DNA of 24,478 bases from Bacillota bacterium (lineage in GTDB: Bacteria > Bacillota > Clostridia > Saccharofermentanales > Saccharofermentanaceae), in NCBI GenBank assembly GCA_023397475.1, contig JAEWUD010000038.1, positions 1 through 24,478 on the forward strand, read 5' to 3'. Numbering within the stretch: position 1 is the stretch's first letter; every line of letters starts with the position of its first letter. Positions 13,471 through 20,519 of the stretch are shown one piece after another. A program made the position numbers and the translations under genes. The notes beneath the pieces are model-generated. The model saw only the letters and a list, made by a program, of their open reading frames with translations. It was not told where the DNA came from and ran no database searches.

Positions 13471-14727
13471 TCACAAGAATCGACGGATCGTTACAGCTCC
13501 CGCGGTGTCGACCGGATCCTCGACGATACTGTTGCGACGTGTCGATGCGTGAACCATGCGGTCGTTTCCGATGTAGAGAGCCACATGATCCATCTTGCCG
13601 TTGTGGTCGTAATCATAACAGAGGACATCGCCCGGTTGGATATCGGCCGCGGATACTTCGGTACCCACATTACAGATGAGGTAGGAGCCGTGGGGGAGCG
13701 TGATTCCATACTTTGTCTTGTAGATATAGCAGACGAATCCGGAGCAGTCGAAACCCGACGAAGGAGTAGATCCTGCATACTTATACTTGATTCCGATGAA
13801 GGAGCGGGCATATGCCGCCAGTGGGGCGTTCGGATCGGAGGAGACGACCATGGGGTCCAGATATCCGGTCTCGATGCCGAAGCGCGCCGCAAGATTCGCG
13901 AATTCCGCCGAATTGACAAAGCCGGCCAGAATGCTCATGCGTTCATATCCGTTATTCAGCTGTGATTGCCAGGTCTGCATGCCGGTGGGATCTGCGGACC
14001 GGTCGAAGAACGTTGCGTAGAGTATTTCGATAAATTCCGTGTCCGTTGTTCCCTTGGCGAGGAATTCGGCACTGAAGATAAATCCCTTTGCGATATCGAC
14101 GCCTTTGGCGGTCTTGTTCGCGAGGCGCATTATCCAGTCGTTTAAGCCCGCCGGATCCGCCTCGCGACCCAGACAGTTGCGATAGAAGCGTATGACGAAC
14201 CGGGCGATATCCGGATAGGTATCATAGGCTTCGACGGAGGTCAACGTGCCCTGTGTGATGGAGAAGCGTGCGCAGAGATCTCCGAATTCCTGCGAATCGG
14301 TGAAACCCTTCAGAACATAGAATCGACTGAGACCGGCATCCAGTGAAGACATCCACGCGGAGTAGCCGACATCATCCGCCACGCGATCGAAGAACGCCGC
14401 GTACAGTGTGCGGATATACTCGTCGTTCGACACGTTGCGCGATATGAACTCCTGGCTGTTGATGAATCCATAGGCGATCTGGGCTCCGGTACTGGTACCG
14501 CTCATCAGGCGCGAGGTCCAGTCGGCAAGACCCACCGGATCCGGTGAGCGTCCCAGACACAAGCCATAGAAACGGGATACGAAGGCTTCGACCTGAGCTG
14601 TCGTGTCAACATAGACCTGCGGCTCTTCGGAAGCGGCGCGAACAATACTGTTCGATGAATTCGAGGGCAGTGTTATTGAGGCAAAGCAAAGAAGAGCGGC
14701 AAGTGCCGCTGTGACTACACGTCTCAT
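13471..14727 (-). CDS. Secreted NlpC/P60 peptidoglycan hydrolase with DUF4214 repeats
   Basis: Predicted cell-wall endopeptidase cutting within peptide stems. It has 418 residues. The signal peptide is about 1-32, ending VRAAS. Two DUF4214 regions (about 42-150 and 165-265) contain four FYxxxLGRxxDPxGLxxW-like motifs. A short linker leads to an NlpC/P60 domain (about 300-418) with Cys328 in DCSGF, His381 in DHVALYIG and His393 in HASTRRN. I chose the ATG at 14727 because ggggagga lies nine bases before it; a GTG 24 bases upstream would place the SD inside the gene. It is divergent from the DUF218 gene. Confidence 0.9.
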   Translation of the reverse strand: MRRVVTAALAALLCFASITLPSNSSNSIVRAASEEPQVYVDTTAQVEAFVSRFYGLCLGRSPDPVGLADWTSRLMSGTSTGAQIAYGFINSQEFISRNVSNDEYIRTLYAAFFDRVADDVGYSAWMSSLDAGLSRFYVLKGFTDSQEFGDLCARFSITQGTLTSVEAYDTYPDIARFVIRFYRNCLGREADPAGLNDWIMRLANKTAKGVDIAKGFIFSAEFLAKGTTDTEFIEILYATFFDRSADPTGMQTWQSQLNNGYERMSILAGFVNSAEFANLAARFGIETGYLDPMVVSSDPNAPLAAYARSFIGIKYKYAGSTPSSGFDCSGFVCYIYKTKYGITLPHGSYLICNVGTEVSAADIQPGDVLCYDYDHNGKMDHVALYIGNDRMVHASTRRNSIVEDPVDTAGAVTIRRFL

Positions 14728-14784
14728 AGATTGTCCTCCCCTGATTCGCACTCGAAACCCAACAACGACATACGAATCCTTTCC

Positions 14785-14793
14785 ATTCTAACA
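14785..14793 (-). promoter_or_regulatory. Extended -10 promoter for the NlpC/P60 gene
   Basis: On the minus strand TGTTAGAAT is an extended -10 element, 58 bases before the chosen start codon. The -35 region (TTTCCT) is poor, as is common for extended -10 promoters. Confidence 0.5.
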
Positions 14794-14868
14794 TGCGAAA
14801 AGGCCCGAGGAAATTTCTCTCCTCTATGCATTGCTTAACGATGTAAAGTGTATCATCAAAACAGACCG

Positions 14869-14877
14869 TGTTATAAT
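14869..14877 (+). promoter_or_regulatory. Extended -10 promoter for the DUF218 gene
   Basis: TGTTATAAT has a perfect TATAAT (14872-14877) with the TGn extension. No good -35 is present. It lies 55 bases before the DUF218 start and about 75 bp from the opposing NlpC/P60 promoter, so the two genes share a short divergent control region. Confidence 0.6.
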
Positions 14878-14931
14878 GAATCTCAAATACAGCGCCATAC
14901 CTCGGAATAATCTGTGTATGAGGAGACTCGT

Positions 14932-15789
14932 ATGAATCATTCTCCCTCGCGAAAAGCATCGCAAGACCCCTCGCAAGAGCCACCGCGAAAAGCATCGCAA
15001 GACACGAGCAAACGCCCCGACAGGAAGATCCTCCGCGCGCTGGGGCATATTCTTCGCGTCGCCCTCGCAGCAATTCTCATCTACCTATCGTGGCCGCCGT
15101 TCTCCCTTGGCCTGATCAACATCTATGTCCTTCTGCCCGGCATCGCGGGCATAGCCGTTCTCCTGTGGCCGCTCCTTCGCCGCATCCTGAATCGCTTCGG
15201 CGAGAAGCACGCCCGCCGGATCTCCCGGACCATCCTCGCCCTTGTAATCGCCGGCATCATCGCGCTGGGAATCTCCTTCGGCCTGATCGTCAACGCGGGT
15301 ACGTCCTCGACCGTCCCAGACAATGCGGTGGTCGTCGTTCTCGGCGCGCAGGTGATCAATGGCCAGCCGTCTACGATTCTCTCCGGCCGAATCCGTGCCG
15401 CCGCCGACTATCTCCTGACCCACGAGAGCGCCATCTGCATTGCTTCCGGCGGCCAGGGCCCCGATGAATCGAAGAGTGAAGCCGCCGCCATCCGCGACAC
15501 ACTGATCACTGCGTACGGCATCGAGCCTGAGCGAATCCTTCTCGAGGATCTTTCGACGAGCACGCGCGAAAACCTTGCCTACTCATTAGATATTCTCGAC
15601 GCCGAGGGACTCCCGCGCAACGTCCTGATCGCCACCGACGCGTATCATATGTTCCGCGCCAAAAGAATCGCCGAAGCGCTAGAGATGACGCCGTATCCCT
15701 TGCCTGCCGCGACCGACAGTCGACTTGTGGTCCCGATGACTTTGCGGGAAATGATGGCGATCTGGGCAGAACTGCTCATTCCGATGTGA
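14932..15789 (+). CDS. DUF218 (YdcF/SanA-like) membrane protein
   Basis: A 285-residue member of the YdcF/SanA/ElyC group, which affects envelope integrity or cell-wall carrier lipid metabolism; the exact reaction is not settled. The N-terminus (1-30) is a charged Arg/Lys/Ser/Gln tail with a 12-residue direct duplication (RKASQD motif). Three hydrophobic helices follow (about 37-55, 60-78 and 98-120). The DUF218 domain (about 128-280) has VVVVLGAQVINGQPS, ASGGQGPDESKSEA, LEDLSTSTRENL and ATDAYHMFRA. I took the ATG at 14932 (SD gaggag) rather than a GTG at 14914. Confidence 0.87.
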   Translation: MNHSPSRKASQDPSQEPPRKASQDTSKRPDRKILRALGHILRVALAAILIYLSWPPFSLGLINIYVLLPGIAGIAVLLWPLLRRILNRFGEKHARRISRTILALVIAGIIALGISFGLIVNAGTSSTVPDNAVVVVLGAQVINGQPSTILSGRIRAAADYLLTHESAICIASGGQGPDESKSEAAAIRDTLITAYGIEPERILLEDLSTSTRENLAYSLDILDAEGLPRNVLIATDAYHMFRAKRIAEALEMTPYPLPAATDSRLVVPMTLREMMAIWAELLIPM

Positions 15790-15874
15790 CGATCAATCAA
15801 GCGTCTGTACTCGTTCGTGTTTTTTCGATCAACTCATAAAATTTCGATGGCAGGCAATCGAAACGTCTCTCACA

Positions 15875-15903
15875 TTGCCGAATAAATGCCTTCGTGGTAC
15901 ATT
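15875..15903 (+). promoter_or_regulatory. Candidate promoter for the Rrf2 pair
   Basis: TTGCCG (15875-15880), a 17-base spacer, then TACATT (15898-15903). Each box matches the sigma-A consensus at four of six positions. The first Rrf2 start codon lies 30 bases further on. It falls in the gap after the DUF218 gene. Confidence 0.45.
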
Positions 15904-15932
15904 TGATGCAGTGAGAGAAAGGAGTGCTGACG

Positions 15933-16376
15933 ATGCGAATTTCAACCAAGGGCAGCTACGCGATGGAAGCCATGATGGCGATCGCTTCCCGACAAGATGA
16001 TCGGGCGGTCAGCATCCGCGAGATCAGCGAGCGAACCGGAATCTCGGACAAATATCTCGAACAGATATTCCTCCTGCTCAAGGAATCCGGTCTTCTTCGC
16101 GGAACCCGCGGCGTCGGCGGCGGATATGTCCTTTCCAAACGACCGGAAGAAATAACTGCCGGCGATGTTCTCCGGGCGACGGAGACCAGCTTCTCCCCGG
16201 TGCCATGCCTGGCCGACGAGGACACCTGTACCATGGTATCCTCCTGTGCATCCCGTGCTGTATGGAGCGGTCTCGACGCGACCATCCGCGAAACCACCGA
16301 CCACGTCACTCTCCGCGATCTTGTCGCTGCGTATAAGGTAGATTCCGCCAAATCGATGGACAATTACTCCATCTAG
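15933..16376 (+). CDS. Rrf2-family regulator with IscR-like cysteine triad
   Basis: DNA-binding repressor or activator with a winged helix, 147 residues. The N-terminus MRISTKGSYAMEAMMAIA and the recognition region ISDKYLEQIFLLLKESGLLRGTRGVGGGYVLSK are typical. Three cysteines, Cys92, Cys99 and Cys105 (C-x6-C-x5-C), lie where IscR has its Fe-S ligands (C-x5-C-x5-C), so an Fe-S or redox sensor is likely. The ATG at 15933 follows aaggag; an upstream GTG at 15924 lies inside the SD. The second Rrf2 gene begins 15 bases after its stop. No isc or suf genes are in the window. Confidence 0.9.
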   Translation: MRISTKGSYAMEAMMAIASRQDDRAVSIREISERTGISDKYLEQIFLLLKESGLLRGTRGVGGGYVLSKRPEEITAGDVLRATETSFSPVPCLADEDTCTMVSSCASRAVWSGLDATIRETTDHVTLRDLVAAYKVDSAKSMDNYSI

Positions 16377-16391
16377 AAAGGAGCCGGGAAC

Positions 16392-16826
16392 ATGCGATTG
16401 TCGACGAAATGTCGTTACGGCCTGCGGGCGCTGATCGATCTGGCCCTCTATTCCTCGGAGAAACAGATCGCGCTCAAGGACATCGCCGAGCGGCAGAATG
16501 TCTCCCTCAAGTATCTGGAGCAGGAGTTCTCACTTCTGAAGCGTACGGGACTGGTTCGCAGTGTCAAGGGCTCCCGCGGCGGCTATCTTCTGGCAAAGCC
16601 TGCCGATGAGATCCGCCTCGACGAGGTCATACGCGCCCTCGAAGGCGACACGTTGATCATCGATGTGGACGACAAAGACGCATCGGAGTTGCGCTCTTTT
16701 CTCCAGCGTCACCTCTGGGAACAGCTCAACCGCAGCGTCGAAACGTATTTCCACTCGATCACCCTTGCCGATCTTGTCCGCGATTACTCCGCGAAAAACT
16801 CCGGTAGCGAGATGTTCTTTATCTGA
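16392..16826 (+). CDS. Rrf2-family regulator without the Fe-S cysteines
   Basis: A 144-residue paralogue of the preceding gene. Its N-terminus MRLSTKCRYGLRALIDLALYS and the wing LKRTGLVRSVKGSRGGYLLAKP are canonical. The central cysteine triad is missing; that part reads LIIDVDDKDASELRSFLQ, as in CymR-like members that sense through a partner protein. The only cysteine is Cys7. A good SD (aaggag) lies upstream and it is surely co-transcribed with the first Rrf2 gene. Two Rrf2 forms in tandem suggest hetero-regulation of a shared regulon (inference). Confidence 0.9.
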   Translation: MRLSTKCRYGLRALIDLALYSSEKQIALKDIAERQNVSLKYLEQEFSLLKRTGLVRSVKGSRGGYLLAKPADEIRLDEVIRALEGDTLIIDVDDKDASELRSFLQRHLWEQLNRSVETYFHSITLADLVRDYSAKNSGSEMFFI

Positions 16827-16894
16827 ACGCAATCCGCATCGCATGCTATCCGTCCAGCGACCGGAAGCGCAGCGACAGCGCAGCAACATTTATG

Positions 16895-16923
16895 TTGACA
16901 ATCCTCATATCCGCTGATAGAAT
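16895..16923 (+). promoter_or_regulatory. Promoter of the tRNA-Met/tRNA-Glu unit
   Basis: TTGACA (16895-16900), exactly 17 bases, then TAGAAT (16918-16923). This is a near-perfect sigma-A promoter whose start would fall about 30 bases before the first tRNA. Confidence 0.85.
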
Positions 16924-16962
16924 CTAATAGCGTCGCGAAAATAATCGTGATTACTGTGTTAT

Positions 16963-17039
16963 GGCGGCATAGCTCAGTTGGCCAGAGCGTCCGGTTCATA
17001 CCCGGTAGGTCGTAGGTTCGAATCCCACTGCCGCTACCA
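16963..17039 (+). tRNA. tRNA-Met (anticodon CAT)
   Basis: A 77-base cloverleaf with encoded CCA. The anticodon loop is TTCATAC and the D arm is GCTC...GAGC. The T loop is TTCGAAT. Three pairs are not Watson-Crick: G1-U72 in the acceptor stem, U27-U43 at the top of the anticodon stem and A-C in the middle of the T stem. It could be elongator Met or the Ile2 (lysidine) type, since both carry CAT. It does not look like an initiator, as it lacks the three G-C pairs in the anticodon stem. Confidence 0.88.
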
Positions 17040-17042
17040 CAA

Positions 17043-17117
17043 GGCCCGTTGGTCAAGCGGCTAAGACATTGCCCTTTCACGGCGAAGACAGGGGTTCGAT
17101 TCCCCTACGGGTCACCA
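17043..17117 (+). tRNA. tRNA-Glu (anticodon TTC)
   Basis: A 75-base cloverleaf with encoded CCA. The acceptor GGCCCGT pairs with ACGGGTC (one G-U). The anticodon loop CTTTCAC gives TTC, and the T arm is AGGGG/CCCCT. It lies three bases after tRNA-Met, so the two come from one precursor. Confidence 0.95.
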
Positions 17118-17121
17118 TTAG

Positions 17122-17157
17122 AACTCCTAGAGTCGCAAGGCTTTCGGGGTTTTTTTC
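17122..17157 (+). terminator. Terminator of the tRNA unit, with GCAA tetraloop
   Basis: aactcc (17122-17127) pairs with ggggtt (17146-17151), and the inner arms agagtc/ggcttt pair with two G-U pairs, with one internal mismatch and the loop GCAA. A long T run follows (17151-17156, then cttttt). Confidence 0.8.
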
Positions 17158-17208
17158 TTTTTCGCAAGGTACAACAAAAGAATCAAGTAGTTATGCAAAT
17201 GAACCGGA

Positions 17209-17237
17209 TGGATATTTTTGTGATCGTTCGATACAAT
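17209..17237 (+). promoter_or_regulatory. Candidate promoter for the paralogous membrane-protein pair
   Basis: TGGATA (17209-17214), 17 bases, then TACAAT (17232-17237); the start codon is 64 bases downstream. The -35 is weak. Confidence 0.4.
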
Positions 17238-17300
17238 GGTATCGGAAGAAAATGAAAGTTTGCGTCTTCTGTAAGTGCTGGCTTCGGAGGTAGAGTTACC

Positions 17301-17918
17301 ATGAGACTTGGCATCTTGATTCGAAGAAGGTTGCCCCGGATTGGCATGGCGCTGTTTGTGATAGCTATCATGATTCTGCCGGTGATGTTCGCCCTTTTCT
17401 TCGTAACCTTATTTGTTAATCTAACCGCGATTCTGGATCCACTCTACTATACGAGACTTTTCATTGTCTCACCGTTTGTCACTGCCGCGATCTATTTTGT
17501 TGGGACGATGTTTGTTGATCTCTTAACACTTCGGACGCTGCGTCCGGAGGTGCGCGACTCTCTTGCCGCCGAATTATCCACCGCGTGGAGCATGCCCGGA
17601 TACAACGTGCTGATCTGCAAAGACTATCTGGTTGGCATCAACTCATCGATCCAGGTAATCCCGATGGCAAGCATCCTGTGGTATTACTTCATGGAACATT
17701 CCTCGGACGCAATTGTCAGCAACATCCGCTCCTTCAAAATCATCATCCGAACCGATGACGGAAAAACCTACGAATTCGGGGGAATCCTATCGGTGTCCGG
17801 TTCCTTCAGCGAGCAGAAAGAAGAAATGATGCAATTCTTCCTCAACCGTCTTCCGAGAGTTCTGTACGGCCGGTCGAAAGAGAACGGACAACTGTATGAA
17901 CGACTTTGTAAGAGCTGA
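17301..17918 (+). CDS. Uncharacterised membrane protein, first of a paralogous pair
   Basis: 205 residues, function unknown. Two membrane helices (about 14-40 and 53-75) are followed by a cytoplasmic domain of about 125 residues with alternating beta-type segments. Its end pattern IIIRTDDGKTYEFGG...EQKEEMMQFFLNRLPRVLYG recurs in the next gene, so the two are paralogues. Such a 2-TM plus small beta domain resembles bacterial PH-like proteins, but I cannot confirm that. SD cggaggt sits upstream. The end overlaps the next gene by 23 bases. Confidence 0.8.
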   Translation: MRLGILIRRRLPRIGMALFVIAIMILPVMFALFFVTLFVNLTAILDPLYYTRLFIVSPFVTAAIYFVGTMFVDLLTLRTLRPEVRDSLAAELSTAWSMPGYNVLICKDYLVGINSSIQVIPMASILWYYFMEHSSDAIVSNIRSFKIIIRTDDGKTYEFGGILSVSGSFSEQKEEMMQFFLNRLPRVLYGRSKENGQLYERLCKS

Positions 17919-18648
17919 GTCGCGTGATCCTATGGAAGAGATACTTCAATCACATCCGACGGATACACCGGTGAAGGCGCTCGGTATACTCAAACGAGAC
18001 AAATACCGACAGATTCTGTCCGTCATCGGGCTTCGTATTCGCATGCAAAGATGGATTGAGACAATCTTTTGGATCACAATACTATATCTGGGCTATTCGA
18101 TCGTATTGATCGGAATCTTGATTCAATCCGAATCCTCTGCCGAATTTATTGCCAACTCCTTACCGCTGAACGCTCTGACACCTTTCATCTGGTCTGCTTT
18201 CACCGTAATTCTTGCCATACTTACATTCGGGATGATCGTCCTTATCTCGGATATTCTCTCCGGTGTCATGAAAACACTACGGGAGTGCATGACTGCGCCT
18301 TGCATCACATGGTATTATCCAAGGAACAAAATACTGTTTTTGCGTGAAGCGGTCATTGTATCCGGTATGAACCTTCACCATATTCCGCTATCCCGGATTA
18401 CATGGATCTGCCTTGATCGCGCGCCCGACTCCTATTTCCTCATCCGTACGTGGGTTACTCATCCTGCATCATCACAGATCGTTATCAGGACAAGTGACCA
18501 AAGATCTTATAAGGTCGGCAATCATAGCTTCTTCACCAACGCGATGAGAAATGAGCAGGAGGAGATTCTTCAGCTCCTGTGTAATTGTTGCCCACACGCA
18601 AATTTCGGCTCATCCTACGATTATGAACTTTGGAGGACAAAACAGTAA
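17896..18648 (+). CDS. Uncharacterised membrane protein, second of a paralogous pair
   Basis: 250 residues, function unknown. A soluble N-terminal part of about 50 residues is followed by two helices (about 53-77 and 94-120) and a C-terminal domain with VIRTSDQRSYKVGNHSF...NEQEEILQLLCNCCPHANFG, aligned by eye with the end of the preceding protein. It starts inside the preceding gene, so translation is coupled. The products probably work together, perhaps as a membrane heteromer (inference). Cysteines near 230 (CNCC) are not in the partner. Confidence 0.8.
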   Translation: MNDFVRAESRDPMEEILQSHPTDTPVKALGILKRDKYRQILSVIGLRIRMQRWIETIFWITILYLGYSIVLIGILIQSESSAEFIANSLPLNALTPFIWSAFTVILAILTFGMIVLISDILSGVMKTLRECMTAPCITWYYPRNKILFLREAVIVSGMNLHHIPLSRITWICLDRAPDSYFLIRTWVTHPASSQIVIRTSDQRSYKVGNHSFFTNAMRNEQEEILQLLCNCCPHANFGSSYDYELWRTKQ

Positions 18649-18674
18649 ACCCAGCTTCGTGCGATAGGGTATAA

Positions 18675-18785
18675 CCTTAGTTTTTTGCAATGACAATTTA
18701 TCCTTGACGAGCCGCGCGAAAAAGTACATTCTGAATCTATAAACTTCTCCAATAATCAAATCCCAACTAAGGGGCGTTACTTGCA
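18675..18785. other. Gap before the recombinase gene, with a short inverted repeat
   Basis: ccttagtt (18675-18682) and aactaagg (18765-18772) are exact inverted copies about 80 bases apart, the right one overlapping the SD region of the recombinase. TTGACG (18704-18709) could be a -35 box but has only a weak partner. This might be part of a recombination site, without further support. Confidence 0.3.
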
Positions 18786-19358
18786 ATGATATTTGGTTAT
18801 GCCCGTGTATCCACGCAGTCACAAAACCTGGATCGTCAGCTCGACGCGCTCCACAGCTTCGGCGTCCCCGCTGACCGCCTCTTCGTCGAGAAAATCTCCG
18901 GCACAACCAAAGAGCGCCCGGAGCTCACAAAGCTCCAGCAATTCCTCCGCGACGGCGACCTCCTCGTCATCGAGAGCCTCTCGCGCCTCGGCCGCTCCAC
19001 CAAAGACCTCCTCACGATCATCGACCATTTCGAGAAGCAGGGCGTCCAGGTCGTTAGCATCAAAGAACAGATCGACACGCGCACCCCGACCGGCAAGCTC
19101 CTCACAACGGTTCTCATGGCCATGTGCCAATTCGAGCGCGACATCATCGTCCAGCGCACCCATGAAGGCCTCGCCGCCGCCCGTGCCCGTGGGCGAAAAG
19201 GAGGCCGGCCTCCACTCTCGCAAGTACAGATAAAACAGGCCATTGCACTCTATGAGAGTAAGAAGATGTCAATCAAGGAGATATGCAACGCGACGAAAAT
19301 GTCACAGTCAAGTCTGTATAATGTGGTGAAAGGACAGCGAATTGGATTCGAAGAGTAG
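18786..19358 (+). CDS. Serine recombinase, resolvase/invertase type
   Basis: Site-specific DNA recombinase of the small (Tn3 resolvase/Hin) group, 190 residues. The catalytic Ser9 lies in YARVSTQSQN. The motif ESLSRLGRST (63-72) carries the active-site arginines, and the E-helix runs through MAMCQFERDIIVQRTHEGLAAARARGRKGGRPP. A C-terminal helix-turn-helix (about 145-183) ends in SQSSLYNVVKG. The weak SD (aaggggc) lies 14 bases before the ATG. Bases 18,800-19,200 use C-ending codons, while 19,215-19,358 are A+T-rich, so the catalytic and DNA-binding parts differ in composition. Confidence 0.93.
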   Translation: MIFGYARVSTQSQNLDRQLDALHSFGVPADRLFVEKISGTTKERPELTKLQQFLRDGDLLVIESLSRLGRSTKDLLTIIDHFEKQGVQVVSIKEQIDTRTPTGKLLTTVLMAMCQFERDIIVQRTHEGLAAARARGRKGGRPPLSQVQIKQAIALYESKKMSIKEICNATKMSQSSLYNVVKGQRIGFEE

Positions 19359-19644
19359 CATTTAATATCTGACAAGGAGCTGCTAAAACGCACGATATAT
19401 GGAATAAAGAATCTACGAGGTATTCGTATGCTGTATAGACTAGCTAAAGAATTATTTAATAATGATCTGGTATAAATAGAAAAATGTACATGAATTCAAT
19501 AGCACATTTTCGAGATTGTGAGAACTGAGGACAAAGCGATGCAAATGAGAATTGTTCGAGGTATATTTTGAAAAGTTGATATGAAGATGTACATGGGGCA
19601 TAATGTTATTGCCCAAATACAGTCTTATCATGAGGAGCAAAAAC
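19359..19644. other. A+T-rich gap with a candidate promoter for the restriction-modification pair
   Basis: No gene is supported here. TTGATA (19576-19581), 17 bases, then CATAAT (19599-19604) form a plausible promoter 40 bases before the methyltransferase ATG. A small imperfect palindrome (gggca...tgccc, 19596-19614) overlaps the -10 and could be an operator. I see no controller-protein gene. Confidence 0.45.
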
Positions 19645-20517
19645 ATGAATTCTTCTGGCATTCACAAAGAGAAAATTATAAAAAATTATATCAGCATAAC
19701 TTCAAATACAATAATAGAGGGAGATTCATTAGTGGCTCTTCAGAGGCTTCCAGATAGCATGTTTCAGTGTGTTGTAACATCTCCTCCATATTGGGGAATG
19801 AGAGATTATGGGGTGGATGGACAAATAGGACTTGAAAATCAATTGCAACAATATATCAACTCATTAGTTATGATATTTAGAGAAGTTAGACGTGTGATTA
19901 AGGATGATGGTGTACTCTGGATTAATATTGGTGATGGATATACGAGTGGCAATAGAGGTTATCGAGCAAGCGATAAGAAAAATCCAGCTAGAGCAATGTC
20001 GGTTAGGCCGGATACGCCAGATGGATTGAAGTCTAAAGATTTATTGGGGATACCCTGGCGATTAGCGTTTGCACTACAAGCTGATGGATGGTATTTGCGA
20101 AGCGATATTGTTTGGAATAAACCCAATGCCATGCCTGAAAGCGTAAAAGATCGCCCCACAAGATCTCATGAGTATATTTTTATGCTGACCAAGAGTGAAA
20201 AATATTACTACAACAATTTGATAGTAAAAGAGAATGGTCGTAATAGAAGAAGCGTTTGGAGTGTAAATACGATACCGTTTCCACAGGCCCATTTTGCAAC
20301 TTTTCCGACTAAACTAATTGAACCGTGTATTCTTTCAAGTTCGAAAGATGATGAATATGTTCTTGATCCTTTTTGGGGGTCTGGAACAGTTGGTGAAGTC
20401 GCTCAAAAGTATAATCGAAGATTTGTCGGTATAGAGTTGAACCCAGAGTATATTGCCATTTCTTTTGAAAGACTTGGAATACTACCGTCTCATATAATTA
20501 AACTTGAAGGTGCTTGA
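19645..20517 (+). CDS. Site-specific DNA methyltransferase, beta class, probable N4-cytosine
   Basis: Protects the host from the neighbouring nuclease. It has 290 residues. Motif IV, TSPPYW (45-50), comes first and the SAM-binding motif I, DPFWGSGT (241-248), near the end; this is the beta order. SPPY, rather than DPPY, points to N4-methylcytosine. The intervening GYTSGNRGYRASDKKNPAR and KSKDLLGIPWRLAFALQADGWYLR segments are typical of the class. I chose the ATG at 19645 because gaggag lies seven bases before it. The stop lies just before the nuclease ATG, and the SD for the nuclease lies within this gene. The A+T-rich composition is unlike the core genes. Confidence 0.92.
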   Translation: MNSSGIHKEKIIKNYISITSNTIIEGDSLVALQRLPDSMFQCVVTSPPYWGMRDYGVDGQIGLENQLQQYINSLVMIFREVRRVIKDDGVLWINIGDGYTSGNRGYRASDKKNPARAMSVRPDTPDGLKSKDLLGIPWRLAFALQADGWYLRSDIVWNKPNAMPESVKDRPTRSHEYIFMLTKSEKYYYNNLIVKENGRNRRSVWSVNTIPFPQAHFATFPTKLIEPCILSSSKDDEYVLDPFWGSGTVGEVAQKYNRRFVGIELNPEYIAISFERLGILPSHIIKLEGA

Positions 20518-20519
20518 AA

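Noticed and set aside
13291..13965. A 224-codon plus-strand frame opposite the NlpC/P60 gene
   Set aside because: Its first part is the octamer repeat translated and the rest is antisense to the NlpC/P60 domain, whose catalytic residues are intact.
16963..17117. The tRNA pair as the attachment site of the right-hand island
   Set aside because: No repeat of the tRNA 3' end is found near the island's right end, and 1.7 kb of unrelated genes lie between.
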